From: Cunninghamella blakesleeana
Taxonomy: Eukaryota; Mucoromycota; Mucoromycetes; Mucorales; Cunninghamellaceae
Assembly (NCBI GenBank): GCA_017871115.1
Contig: JAFCIZ010000001.1
Coordinates: 4,941,501 to 5,005,500 of the forward strand
Reading direction: 5' to 3'
Length of the DNA: 64,000 nucleotides
Of the stretch, positions 1 through 11,007 are shown piece after piece. Below the pieces are notes generated by a model. It saw only the letters and a list, made by a program, of their open reading frames with translations, did not search any database and was not told where the DNA came from. Both the position numbers and the translations under genes were made by a program. The first letter of the stretch is position 1, and each line of letters opens with the position of its first letter.

Positions 1-1025
1 CAACTGAAACAACTACAACATCAAACCCTTCAATAGACCCTTTTGACATAGATTCAATTATATCGAGTACCAATCAAAATAATATGTTAGATACTAGTTT
101 AAAAAACTCAACTTTTGATTATCCAGACAGTAATAATAATAATAATGAAGATGATGACAGTAACCCGCTTGGCATATTGGCTCAACCTGTAAATAATATC
201 ATTACAAAGGTAATTATACATACATACATATATATACACATATATATATACATATAGGGTATTCAATAATTAATGAAATTATGAAACTTTTTTTTTTCCT
301 GTTTAATAATATTTTAGAATTCACCAATCATATCAGATAATGAGACTTCATCGCCAAAAGACTCACCTAAAATACATCAACAGGATCCTACACCTTATGA
401 TGATGAATTACTTGCACAATTAGTAGAAATGGGTTTCGGTATTGAAGAATCAAAAATTGCACTGGAAGCTAGTGGTAACATTGATTTACAATCTGCAATT
501 GATGTCATTGTTCAACAAACAGAGGCTATACGACAACAGCAAGAACAATCACGCTTAAAAAAGGAAAAAAAAATAAACATTAGTAACGATAATAATGATA
601 TGGAAAGGACTTCATCGCCAACCTCATCAGCAAATAATGATCTGTCTTTCCAACAACATAAAGAACGTTTAGTAACACAAGCTACTGAAATAGGAGGGTT
701 TTTATATAAAAATGCCAGTTTATTTGTTAAATCTGGAAAACAAAAAATATCAAAAGCAATGGAAGATTGGCAAGAACAAGGTCAAGGGCAAGGACAACAG
801 CAGCGCCAAGATAGACCTAAATGGATGACCGATATGGTTGATCATGATTCAATGGATGATATAAATATTAAAAGTGGCTCCCATTTAGAAAAATATGTAG
901 ATAGTGATGATGATGATGATGCTGAAGATAAGGGTGGCAATAATGAAAAGAAAAATGAAGAGGATAGTATTAAAATGATGGAAAATGAACGACGTCAAAT
1001 GGATGCCTTAAGGCAAAGGCAATTA

Positions 1026-1061
<36 letters not shown>

Positions 1062-2312
1062 AAACAGAAACAAAAGCAAAAAATATCAAAATCATTATTT
1101 GATGATGACGAAGATGAATATATATCTCCTTCAAGAAGACGACATACTCCACCTCCATCTAAATCTAAACCTAAACCTCAACAGCAACAGCAACAGCCAG
1201 CTACTATACAAAGACAAACTCCGGAGCCCATTCCAAAGAAACAAATCATTGAAGCACCAGCTAATATTTTAACTATAGCCTCACATGATCGTGAGCGTGG
1301 CAATGAATTATATAAATTGGGTCAGTTTGGCGAAGCTGAAATAGCTTATACAAAGGGATTAACATCATTACCGGAAGGACATTATCATCTCATTCTTTTC
1401 AGTAATAATCGAGCTATGACAAGATTAAAAACAGGTGATTATAAGTCATGTATTCAAGATTGCGATTTAGCTATTCATTTATCTAAAGAAATCGTCACCC
1501 ATTATAATGGTAAAGTTCATTGTCAAGGAGTAGATATTCATGGAAAAGATCAATTAATCAAGGCATTACATCGTAAAGCGGAAGCATTTGAGCACTTGGA
1601 AAATTATGAAAAAGCATTAGATACCTATCAATTATTGGTTCAATGGGAAGGAATTGGTAATATAAAGGTTAATCATGCTTTAGCAAGGTGCAGAAAAATC
1701 GTCAATGGATCAACCTCACCATCGTCATCGTCATCATCATCATCTAAAATCATCAGTAATAATAATAATAATAATAAAAAGCCATTATCGTCAACACCTA
1801 AATCATCATCATCTCCTAATATCAATGATAGTAAAGCAGTAGCAGCTATGCGTGCACAAGCAGCTCAACAAGAAAAGGATGATGCTGAAAGATTAGCCAA
1901 AACAGACCAAGTAAATGATCGTTTAGCTCAATGGAAACAAGGAAAAGAATTAAATTTACGTGCTCTATTGGCTACATTGGATACATTGTTATGGGTTGAT
2001 GCTCAATGGAAACCTATTCAAATGAGTGATTTGATTCAACCTAAAAAATGTAAAATTCAATACTTGAAGGCTATAAGTAAAGTTCATCCAGATAAGGTAA
2101 AAAAAAAGATCAAAAAAAAAAAATAGAAAACAAATAATGACAATAATATAGCATACTGTTATTATAATAATTTTTATTTTTATTGCTTTATTCTTATTAA
2201 ATAATTATAGTTACCCTCGACAGTAACTGTTGAACAACGTATGATTGCAAGTGGTATATTTAGTACGCTAAATGAAGCCTGGGATACTTTTAAAGCTCAA
2301 AATAATTTATAG
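1..2312 (+). CDS. SWA2: Auxilin/Swa2-like clathrin-uncoating J-protein (5' end missing)
   Basis: Cofactor that recruits Hsp70 to clathrin-coated vesicles for uncoating. The gene enters from the left; exons 1-209, 318-2096 and 2211-2312, introns with GTAATT..TTTTAG and GTAAAA..TTATAG. The translation shows a DPF tripeptide (nt 36-44), the type of motif that binds the AP-2 appendage, then a UBA domain (about nt 402-500, around VEMGFGIEES), a low-complexity stretch with poly-Q (1021-1080), a TPR-like region (about 1288-1690, ERGNELYKLGQFGEAEIAY) and a C-terminal J domain with HPDK (2085-2096). The last intron falls directly after HPDK and the final exon ends with an EAWDTF segment as in auxilins. 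UBA + TPR + J in this order is the yeast Swa2 arrangement. The true start lies outside the window. Confidence 0.9.
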
Positions 2313-4206
2313 TGCTAATATGAAAAATATATTCGGTGATCTAACAGCCCTCTAATGGGATTTTATCCTCGAACTAAAGAATTGAATCCAATCACGCACC
2401 TATGGTGCTGATTGCAAACCTTGTATGAATCCTTAAATTTATTAATAGAATGAAAAAAATAAAAAAATAAAATAAAATAAAATGATTTTATAAATAAAAG
2501 TTTAAACAAAACTATAAACTAATATAAAATAATAAAATGTATACGGATGCAATAATAATAATAATAACAATAAACATACATCATCATTAAAGGAGAGAAA
2601 GAACAGTGCATAAATAAGTCACAAAAAAAACCAAAAATATAAAGAAAAAAAAAAAAGATTATGAGTATTTTGATTATATTTATAGGAATAAATAATTATA
2701 TATATATGAAATAATACATGTTACCTTTTCAATAGTTTTTCACATTTAGCAAAGAGGAAATATCAGTAATAGGAGCAATTCAAGCAGAAAAGCAATAAAC
2801 CAAGAACAAGCTGTAGGAAAGTCACTTAGCGATTTTTTTTCTTGTGATTATTAAAACTAAAGAAAAAATAAGAGAGGCAATATTAAAACTGATATTTTAT
2901 ATTTTATATTTTTAAATTAAAAACTCAAGATGAGTATATATATACCAATTAATCTTACAAAAATTTAATATTTGTTTTATTTTTATATAGTAAAAATAAT
3001 ACAAGAAAAATATCCAGTTTTTCAAGGAAACTCGGTAGATGTCTATATAAATTTAAAACTAAAGTCTTTGAAAAGTCAAATATACATCACTTTATTTTCT
3101 CAAAATATTTTTTCTATCGTTTTAGGTACTAGTCAACCAATTATAAAATATCAAACAAGCAATTTCATATGCTCAATTCATCAAATCAATGATAAATAAT
3201 ATAATGAGTCATGTAAATGTAATGGGAATGCATTTTTATGATGTAATTGTATCATCCCTTTTTAAATATAAAAGATTTAAATTTCCAAAATAAAAATAAA
3301 AAATGAAGAGTTGATGATAATCAAGCATAATATGTATCAAAATAATAATAGTAATTTACATTTGAAAGACTCAATTAATTTTCAATATAGAATTATTGAA
3401 TTCTGATTTTTTTTCAACCATTTAGTTATTTTTTATGACATAGACTGGCAGCTATTTATATTATTTTTTGATTCTACCTTAGACTTTATTTTTTAATTAT
3501 TAAAAATATTAACAGACAATCGAAACTTTCACGAAATTGTCCCATGGAGCATATAAAGGCATAAGAGTGGAAGTAATCAATCATAGGAACAGTTACGGCG
3601 AATAAGAGAAATCTGACATATATTTCAAAATCTTAATATTACATTAACTCCCCATTATTAAATGTCTTATGAGTACTTAGAAGTAGGAACAGTAACCTAG
3701 AAGATATTATTACAAAATGTATCTAAAGAGTGTGACTGGAAAGTAACATCTCATACTCGGTGCTTAGGAATTAGTATATCTCACACAAAGGATATTATTC
3801 AAATTATCCATTTAGCAACTCTAGCGCTGTTGCTAGGGAGACTATATCAATTACCCTCTGGTAATGATAATTCAGTAAATAGGCAATAGTTTGAGTGGCT
3901 ATCGAAATATTTATGACCTTCCGCTACAATCGCTTTGAAATTTATTTGATATAATAAAATCTATAAGCCATGAAGAGATAATATAGCTTTATATATACAT
4001 ATATTAAATATAAATACAATAAAAATAGCATCTTTTATATATTTTTAATTCTTTCTACTTCATTTTTTTCTTTTCTTAAAAAAAAAAGTAATATATGTTA
4101 TTATTCAAATGTTTATATGAAATACGCTATGCAGATGGTATAATATATATACTGCTATTGTATTGATGAATTTTATTATTATTACTGTTATTAAAAAAAG
4201 AAAAAG
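2313..4206. other. Intergenic stretch with no clear gene except one decayed ORF
   Basis: AT-rich sequence between the auxilin gene and the orphan ORF. Only 3662-3916 looks coding-like (listed separately). A slightly GC-richer patch at about 2335-2435 has no open frame and no recognised RNA structure. Confidence 0.5.
3662..3916 (+). pseudogene. Coding-like decayed ORF with two internal TAG codons
   Basis: Starting at an ATG at 3662 one frame stays readable to a TGA at 3914 except for TAG codons at 3698 and 3887. The text between them has ordinary amino-acid composition (for example KECDWKVTSHTRCLGIS) and fewer homopolymers than its surroundings. Both stops could come from CAG by C-to-T change. 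No family recognised. It could be a gene fragment, a transposon relic or chance. Confidence 0.3.
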
Positions 4207-4512
4207 CTACCCTCTTTTTTTAATAATCTCATTTCTTAGCTCGTCAGTTCTTTTTTTTGTATACGTTCTTGATCCAATGATGCCCTTGCAATCCATGATT
4301 GAATTTTCAACATTCCCATTGAAGTACTCCCATTCTGAATTTCCTTTTATCCCATATTTGGCAAATAAATCTTCATACTTGGTTATTATTTCCTCACTTA
4401 CACGCCTAGATAAAATTATTTCTTTGCCTCCTTCAATCTCAAGTACATCTTCATGATAAACAAGTTTCACTCTAAACTTTGAAAGACTAATTTGCTCTAC
4501 CGTAATACGCAT
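4207..4512 (-). CDS. Orphan 101-aa ORF
   Basis: An uninterrupted minus-strand frame that starts at 4512 and stops at 4207. The protein is charged and of normal complexity (for example VSEEIITKYEDLFAKYGIKG), has one Trp and one Cys, no signal peptide, no membrane segment and no motif I recognise. The DNA is visibly less AT-rich than the flanks, which supports a coding origin. An AGGAGG lies 13 bases before the ATG on the coding strand, likely chance in a eukaryote. It could be a lineage-specific gene, a remnant of a larger gene or transferred DNA. Confidence 0.4.
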   Translation of the reverse strand: MRITVEQISLSKFRVKLVYHEDVLEIEGGKEIILSRRVSEEIITKYEDLFAKYGIKGNSEWEYFNGNVENSIMDCKGIIGSRTYTKKRTDELRNEIIKKRG

Positions 4513-4740
4513 ATCTAAACGTTAACCTCCTATAGTAGTTTGTATTTTATAATAGAATCTTTTTATTAACAAATTATAATAGCTGGATTTTTTTCTACTT
4601 TTTACGATAGTGGCTAAGTTATGAATTTAAAATCAGCTGTGACACAAATTCGAAATTTTTTCTTTTTCCTATTCCCTTTTTTTTTTTTTCATTATTTCCT
4701 TTTCTTTTCTTTATTTTTTATCTTTATATTTTAAAAAAAT

Positions 4741-5791
4741 ATGGTAAATAATAATAATAATAGAACAGATATATATATTATCGATATAGTTTTTTTTTCT
4801 TTTTTTCTTTCATTTATAATAAATATAAAAAGATCATATTACTAAAGATACCTTTTTTTATTTTTAAAATTTATCATTTTATATAAAAATGTAGCCTCAA
4901 AACGAACATATTGAAGAACACATCAAGAAACATGGTCGTCGTTTCGATCATGAAGAAAGAAAGTAAGTATTTTCCCTTTATTATTATTTTCAAGCAAATA
5001 GCTATGATTAAGCAATGATTTTTATTATTATTTTTATATTAAACTATATATTTATTACTATTTTTATTATCTTCTATAGACGTAAACGAGAAGCTCGTAT
5101 GGCACATAAGAATTCACAATTTGCACAAAAGGTACATGGATTAAGAGCAATTTTACACAATAAGAAACGACATGCAGAAAAGATTCAAATGAAGAAAACG
5201 ATTAAACAACATGAAGAAAAGAATGCTAAACAAAAATCTGCTGATGCTGTACCTGAAGGGGCTGTACCTACCTATTTATTGGATCGTGAGGGAGAAGATA
5301 GAGCTAAAATTCTTAGTAATATGGTGAAACAAAAACGTAAAGAAAAAGCAGGTAAATGGGCTGTACCTTTACCAAGTGTACGTGGCATGGCAGAAGATGA
5401 AATGTTTAAAGTGGTGAAAAGTGGTAAAAAGAAAACTAAATCATGGAAACGTATGGTTACCAAGGTTACTTTTGTTGGTGATGGTTTTACAAGAAAGCCT
5501 CCAAAATACGAAAGATTCATTCGTCCTATGGGTTTACGGTTTAAAAAGGCTCATGTTACTCATCCTGAATTAAAAGCTACTTTCCAATTACCTATTATTG
5601 GTGTAAAGAAAAATCCTCAATCTCCTTTATATACACAATTAGGTGTTATTACAAAAGGTTCCGTTATTGAAGTCAATGTATCAGAATTAGGTTTAGTCAC
5701 CACTGGTGGTAAAGTAGTATGGGGTAAATATGCTCAAGTAACAAATAATCCTGAAAATGATGGTTGTATCAATGCAGTTTTATTAGTATAA
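4741..5791 (+). CDS. NSA2: Ribosome biogenesis protein NSA2
   Basis: Nucleolar factor needed for 60S pre-ribosome maturation and processing of 27S pre-rRNA. The body (5080-5791) is an almost textbook NSA2/TINP1 with segments such as [20 protein letters not shown] and [20 protein letters not shown] and the eS8-like C-terminal domain. Exon 4895-4962 supplies the conserved N-terminus that begins [16 protein letters not shown]. The residue before it must be the initiator Met, but the ATG directly upstream is followed by TAG. The solution is an ATG at 4741-4743 followed by GTAAAT; this intron ends ATGTAG at 4894, so the first coding exon is just the start codon. Exons 4741-4743, 4895-4962, 5080-5791 give 260 aa, the usual family length. 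Confidence 0.93.
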
Positions 5792-6131
5792 TTTTCATTA
5801 TTTTTTTATAATATTTTTTCATTTTCTTTATTTTCTTTATTATATATATACATAATTTATTACTATAAATCATTTTACTTTTATATTCAATTTCATTATT
5901 TTTTTTTATATATGTATTGTTTTTTCATTTATTATTTTTTGTTACCCTCTACCGCATCCATGTTCTCTTCTCTCTTAAATTTATATTTTTTTTTTTTTGA
6001 AAAATCACCATTATATTACTCTTTTTCTATGTATCCTTCATTAACTATTAAAATAAATAAAATGTTCTATTTCTATATAGGATGTTTATTAAATTTAACC
6101 TTTTTAATAAATAAATAAATACAGATGCTTT
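5792..6131. other. Convergent intergenic spacer, NSA2 / RWDD2-like
   Basis: T-rich 3' flank shared by two convergent genes. Nothing beyond T-runs and short TA stretches is seen. Confidence 0.5.
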
Positions 6132-7204
6132 TTATTCATAATCAAAAAGATAAGAAAATGCATCCCCAGCTTGATGCTCTGTCATGTATTTTTTTAATGC
6201 GTCTAAATCATTGTGATTTCTAAATTTTCCAGACGTTTCAAATTTTAATTCTTCCATATCTTTAAATTTTCGATGTTGATCAAGATCTTCCATGGTTTCG
6301 CATTCAATTCTCTCTTGATATTTCGTCGATATTTTCTTATGCCCAGAAGGGATGTCAGCCCAAGATATAGTTTTGATATCATTAATAAATTTGGCTACAT
6401 TCTTTTTAAATAGTAATAATAATAATGGTTTTCATAAAATCAAAGTGAGGTCATTTTGAATCTTATTATTATTATTATTACTGTTATTATTATTTTTGAT
6501 TTTACCTCTGAAGTTGATTCTAGACAAAGCATACCCGGTTTACCTGAAAACAATCTTCCTGTAATATTATAACTTGGAGCCCAATCCACAATATGATTTC
6601 TTTTTTCTTTCGTATATATCATAGGCAACCATAACCATTCACGAAGAAAAATAATAGGCCCTTGATTTACTTTTAATGATTTCTGTTGTTGTATTAATAA
6701 TACCTCTTTTTGTTGTTGCTGATATTGTTCTATAATAGGTAAAGAGAGTATGGGTGCATGCTGTAATATTAACATGATATGTGTTGAAAGGTCAAGATCG
6801 GATTCTTGTTCGAGTTGCTCGTTCCAATATTGAGACCATATATTATTGAAGGATTCATGTAATTCTCTATCTAACCAATTATTTTCACTTGAAGATATAT
6901 TCCACTGACAATTTTGTTGTTTATGTGATAAAGACAGTCTTCCATCAATGGTTAATATTAACAATTCTTGATCCATATCATTGTCTTTATTTAAAGGTAA
7001 ATGAATTCGAAACGAGAGCGAAGTTGCTCGAAGTGTTGGAATTAGTGCTGACAGCTCATTTTCTTGTGAGTGTTGTAAGATTTGTTGGTATAATTTATCG
7101 TCTTCATTTGACCGAAATTTAAATTCATCATCATAATATAAGGATTGTAATAATTCAATTATATTAACAATTCTTTCAAGTGAATCTTCAGTGATACTTG
7201 TCAT
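6132..7204 (-). CDS. RWD domain-containing protein 2-like (RWD + DUF1115)
   Basis: Two exons on the minus strand: 7204-6506 and 6401-6132, joined in phase 0, 322 aa. The N-terminal half fits an RWD fold (acidic, starting LERIVNIIELLQSLYYDDEF). The C-terminal half fits the DUF1115 region of RWDD2 proteins: an HIVDWAPSYNITGRLFSGKP segment followed by the conserved GKPG-Cys-E motif, a short Trp-containing segment (TISWADIP) and an acidic aromatic tail (AFSYLFDYE). The role of RWDD2 proteins is not well defined; RWD domains usually bind proteins. The gene is divergent from VPS33 with 270 bases between the start codons. Confidence 0.8.
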
Positions 7205-7474
7205 TTTATTGTGAAAGTAAAAGGAGAATAAAAAAGGGAAAAGATTTTTTTAAAAAAGGTACAATTTTTTTAAAAGATGAAACGTTGAAAATTTTAAACT
7301 CAGACAACTTTATAATTGTACAATTCCCTGTTTTTTTTCTTTTTCCTTCCTTTTTCACTGTTTCTACTTTTTTTCTCTTTTTCCTATCCTTTTTTTTTAT
7401 TATTTTTGTAGATACTAAAATATAATACTATAATAATATTAAATATAAATATATAAATATTATATAAAAATAAA
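7205..7474. promoter_or_regulatory. Bidirectional promoter region, RWDD2-like / VPS33
   Basis: The 270 bases between two divergent start codons must hold both promoters and both 5' leaders. The sequence is long T/C tracts on the plus strand (7331-7400) ending in a TA-rich leader before VPS33. No named factor site is evident. Confidence 0.5.
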
Positions 7475-9191
7475 ATGAGTAACAATGCTGGGGCTCACTT
7501 GGGGCAAACACCTTTAAACATCTCAAAACTACGTGATATATCTAGGAAAGAGTTACCTGAAATATTAGACAAAGTAATTATAATAACAATAACTGTACAT
7601 AATACAAAGCTTGGTAGAAGCATATTATATTTACATCCTTTTATTTTTGTTATTCATTATATATTTTAGATACGTGGTAAAAAAGGCTTGGTACTTGATC
7701 CTCAATTAACTGGCCCATTAAGTTTATTAACCGAATTCAAATTGTTGAAGGTAAACTTGCAATTATTATCATATATAGATCAGCATTTGATAGAATATAA
7801 TTTAAATATAATGTGTATATATGCAATAGGACCATGGGGTTGAAAAAATATATCAACTTGATTCTTCTAGCTTTGAAAGTGATTGTACTGGAGTAATATA
7901 TATTTGTCGACCAAAAATGGAATACATGCGATATATAGCGAGTAAGTTTTAATAAAAATAAAAATAAAGAAACACATAAATAGATATGATTATATATATG
8001 TGTGTGTGTATACTAGCCTATTTAAATTAATTAATTATTTTATTTTATTTTATTTATATGTTTATTTCTTAGATCATATAAAACAATGGACAAGAAATGG
8101 AAATAAAATTGATTGCTGGTTATTTTTTGTACCTGAAAAGACACTAGTATGCGAAAGGATATTAGAAGAAGAAGGCGTGAAAGGAGATATTACAATAGGA
8201 TCGTTTGCTATGGATTGGATTCCTTATGAAGATGATTTAATATCAATGGAGTTGGATACTTCTACATGGAAAGAAATTTATTTAGATGGTGATACAACAT
8301 CTATTTATTATTCAGCAAGAGCATTAATGAAGTTACAATCGATTTATGGCCTTTTCCCAAAGATCATCGGTAAAGGTGATGCAGCAAGACAGTTGGCAGA
8401 ATTGCTATTACGTATGAGGAGCGAACAAGCAGTGGTTGATGAAGCCAATATTACACCATCCAAATTACCTTCTTTATTAAATACGGTTTCCAATCATATA
8501 GATCAATTGATTATTGTTGATAGAAATGTAGATGTGATTACCCCTTTATGTACTGAATTAACTTATGAGGGCTTAGTAGATGAAGTATTAAATATTCGTC
8601 ATGGGTTTGTTGAATTAGATGCTAGTTTGGTCACTCCTAATCAACAGCAACAACAACAACAACAAGCATCACCTCCTGTATCGACTACTTTAAAACCAAC
8701 AAGTACTAATCCGACAACAGCTGGACAACCAAGTAAAAAGAAAAAACAAGTTCTTAATTCTTCTGATAAATTATTTGCTGAACTACGTGATCAAAATTTC
8801 ACTGTTGTGGGTGGTATGTTGAATAAATTAGCAAAACGAATTAATGAAGATTATGCTGTAAGTTCATAGTATATATTGAAGAAAGTGAATTTATAATAAT
8901 AAAAGGAAAATAAAACTCAATCATATATATAATAGGAACGCCATCAAGCAAAAACAGTTGCACAAATTCGGGATTTTGTTAGTCGATTGGGTGATTTACA
9001 GCAAGAGCATCAATCTTTACGTATTCGTAAGTATAGTTTTTTTTAAAAAAATAAATAAATAATAACTAATAATATTTATTAATGCTCTATTGTTTACCAA
9101 TTTATAATTAGATACTAGCATTGCTGAACAAATCATGGAATATACCCTTACAGATGAATTTCATAAAATTCTTGAAGTGCAACAAAGTAAC

Positions 9192-9233
<42 letters not shown>

Positions 9234-10544
9234 CCAATAGTGTTTTTATAAAGCTAGAAAAGAATGCTAATTTAAACTGAATATTATCTAGATGTGGTTG
9301 CTGGAATTGATGGAAATAAAGAAATGGATTATATAGAAGAAATGATTGACAAACAAAAGCCTTTAATCCAAGTACTTCGGTTATTATGTCTTATGTCAAT
9401 AGCTCAAGGTGGTTTAAAAGTTAAAGTATATGAACATTTTGAAAAGGAAATTATTCAGGTAAAAACTAAAATTAAAAATAAGGCATAAATATAATATTAT
9501 AAGACAGAATATGAAAAAAATAAAAAATAAAAAAATGAATTATACTAATAAGTTTATTCTAAAATATACTATTCTATTCTATTTTATTATAGACTTATGG
9601 GTATGAGCATGTTGGCACACTTCATCGATTAACCAAACTAGGACTATTACTTAAACGTACAACTTCGACACCATCTCGTAGTACATTTTCACAAAGTCGA
9701 AGAGCATTGAAATTAATTGTTGAAGATGTAGATGAAATCCACCCAAATGATATCTCTTATGTCTACTCTGGATATGCACCATTAAGTATTCGTTTAGTTC
9801 AATGCGCACTTCAAAAGTTAAATTCACCTAATGGAAATTCATTACCCTCTATATCAGCAACAAGTAATATTTTAACGACTACCGGAGCAGGTACCGCAAG
9901 CTTATTTTCGTATGTTAGTGGAGGTGCAAGTATTTATGGCAACAATAATAATAGTAATAGTAATAATGGGGTAGATATCAAACAGCATGGACTATTTAAT
10001 GGTAAATCTATTTTGAATGGAACGACAATAACAAATGGTTGGCAAGGTACCAATGAAGATACCCTTAAAATTTTACCTGGTAAAGCTTTTGAAATTGCTC
10101 AAACTGTAGAATATGGCACTGAAACTAATGCTGCATTAATCAATGCAAAAAGTAAGTTTAATAAAATAGATAAATAGATAAACTTATAAACTTATAAATA
10201 GAAGGAAAGAAAGTTAATTTATAAAATGTAATTAAATAGAACATGGACTTCAGCATTCAAAAACGACTGTTATCTTTTTCCTTGGTGGTTGTACTCATAC
10301 CGAAATATCTGCTATTCGATTTATTGCTCAACACGATGAAGGTAAATATAGTAATTATTATTATTTATTTTTTAATATTTCATTTATCCGTTTTGTTGTT
10401 TTATTTATAATTATTTATTTATTATTAATATTAGGACGGGAATATGTTGTCGCCACTACACAAATAATAAATGGAAATACCTTTTTAGAACCTATTATTG
10501 AACCTAATCAGAGAACAACTAATGACAATATTGGTATTTCTTAA
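7475..10544 (+). CDS. VPS33: Vacuolar protein sorting protein VPS33 (Sec1/Munc18 family)
   Basis: SM-family subunit of the HOPS and CORVET tethering complexes, which chaperones SNARE assembly at endosomes and vacuole. Ten exons: 7475-7573, 7670-7750, 7830-7941, 8073-8857, 8936-9026, 9112-9186, 9292-9458, 9593-10151, 10240-10341, 10435-10544, giving 726 aa. Family landmarks are IRGKKGLVLDPQLTGPLSLL near the start, IYICRPKMEYMRYIA, LIIVDRNVDVITPLCTELTY (typical Vps33/Sec1 block) and VIFFLGGCTHTEISAIRF near the end. Low-complexity insertions interrupt the fold: poly-Q plus Lys at about residue 287, and an Asn/Ser/Gly segment at about 555-600. It has more introns than any other complete gene here. 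Every exon join keeps frame, so the model is secure. Confidence 0.93.
9193..9230. repeat. (AAT)n microsatellite inside a VPS33 intron
   Basis: About 12 AAT units within intron 6 of VPS33 (9187-9291). Intron location explains why it is tolerated. Confidence 0.8.
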
Positions 10545-11007
10545 AAGTGTATATTTATATATATATATATATATGTATATGTATATATATATATAAACTT
10601 AAATACCCCCACCTTTTTATTACATATAAATTTTTTAACCTGGTTTACCATCCCCCCTTTTTTTTTTTTGCAATAATAAATAATCAACAATTTGATCTTT
10701 TTATCCAATAAAATTGCTTGAAAATGGCAGCACAAAAACGGAATTTGAAGATTATTTTTTTTAAAAAATTATTTTTATTTTCACACAAATCCTTTTCTTT
10801 CTCTTTCTTTCCTTCTATTTTTTTTATATATTTATTGAAAAAAACATAAATAAATTTGTTATATAAGATTTTTATAATACAATTGTAAATATCTATTATA
10901 TATATTTTTATTCATTTATTTAAAAATCTTTATTTTTTAAAGAAAAAAAAATTACATATTTTCCATTCTCTGTTTTATAAAAAATATTTTTTTTATAAAA
11001 AGAAAAT
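10545..11007. other. Intergenic, VPS33 to two-finger GATA gene
   Basis: TA repeat (about 10556-10593) and T/A runs. The second half is presumably promoter and leader of the GATA gene. No RNA gene or element seen. Confidence 0.5.

Noticed and set aside
970..1158. Minus-strand ORF with Val/Ala repeats
   Set aside because: Antisense of the auxilin poly-Q codons; no independent support.
3662..3916. TAG reassigned as Gln
   Set aside because: Intact genes here end in TAG (for example at 2310), so TAG works as a stop.
4163..4456. Plus-strand 97-codon ORF
   Set aside because: Antisense of the orphan minus-strand ORF; its composition is hydrophobic and homopolymer-like at the start.
5015..5100. NSA2 start at 5015 ([10 protein letters not shown]..)
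   Set aside because: This is translated intron; the spliced N-terminus at 4895-4962 matches the family.
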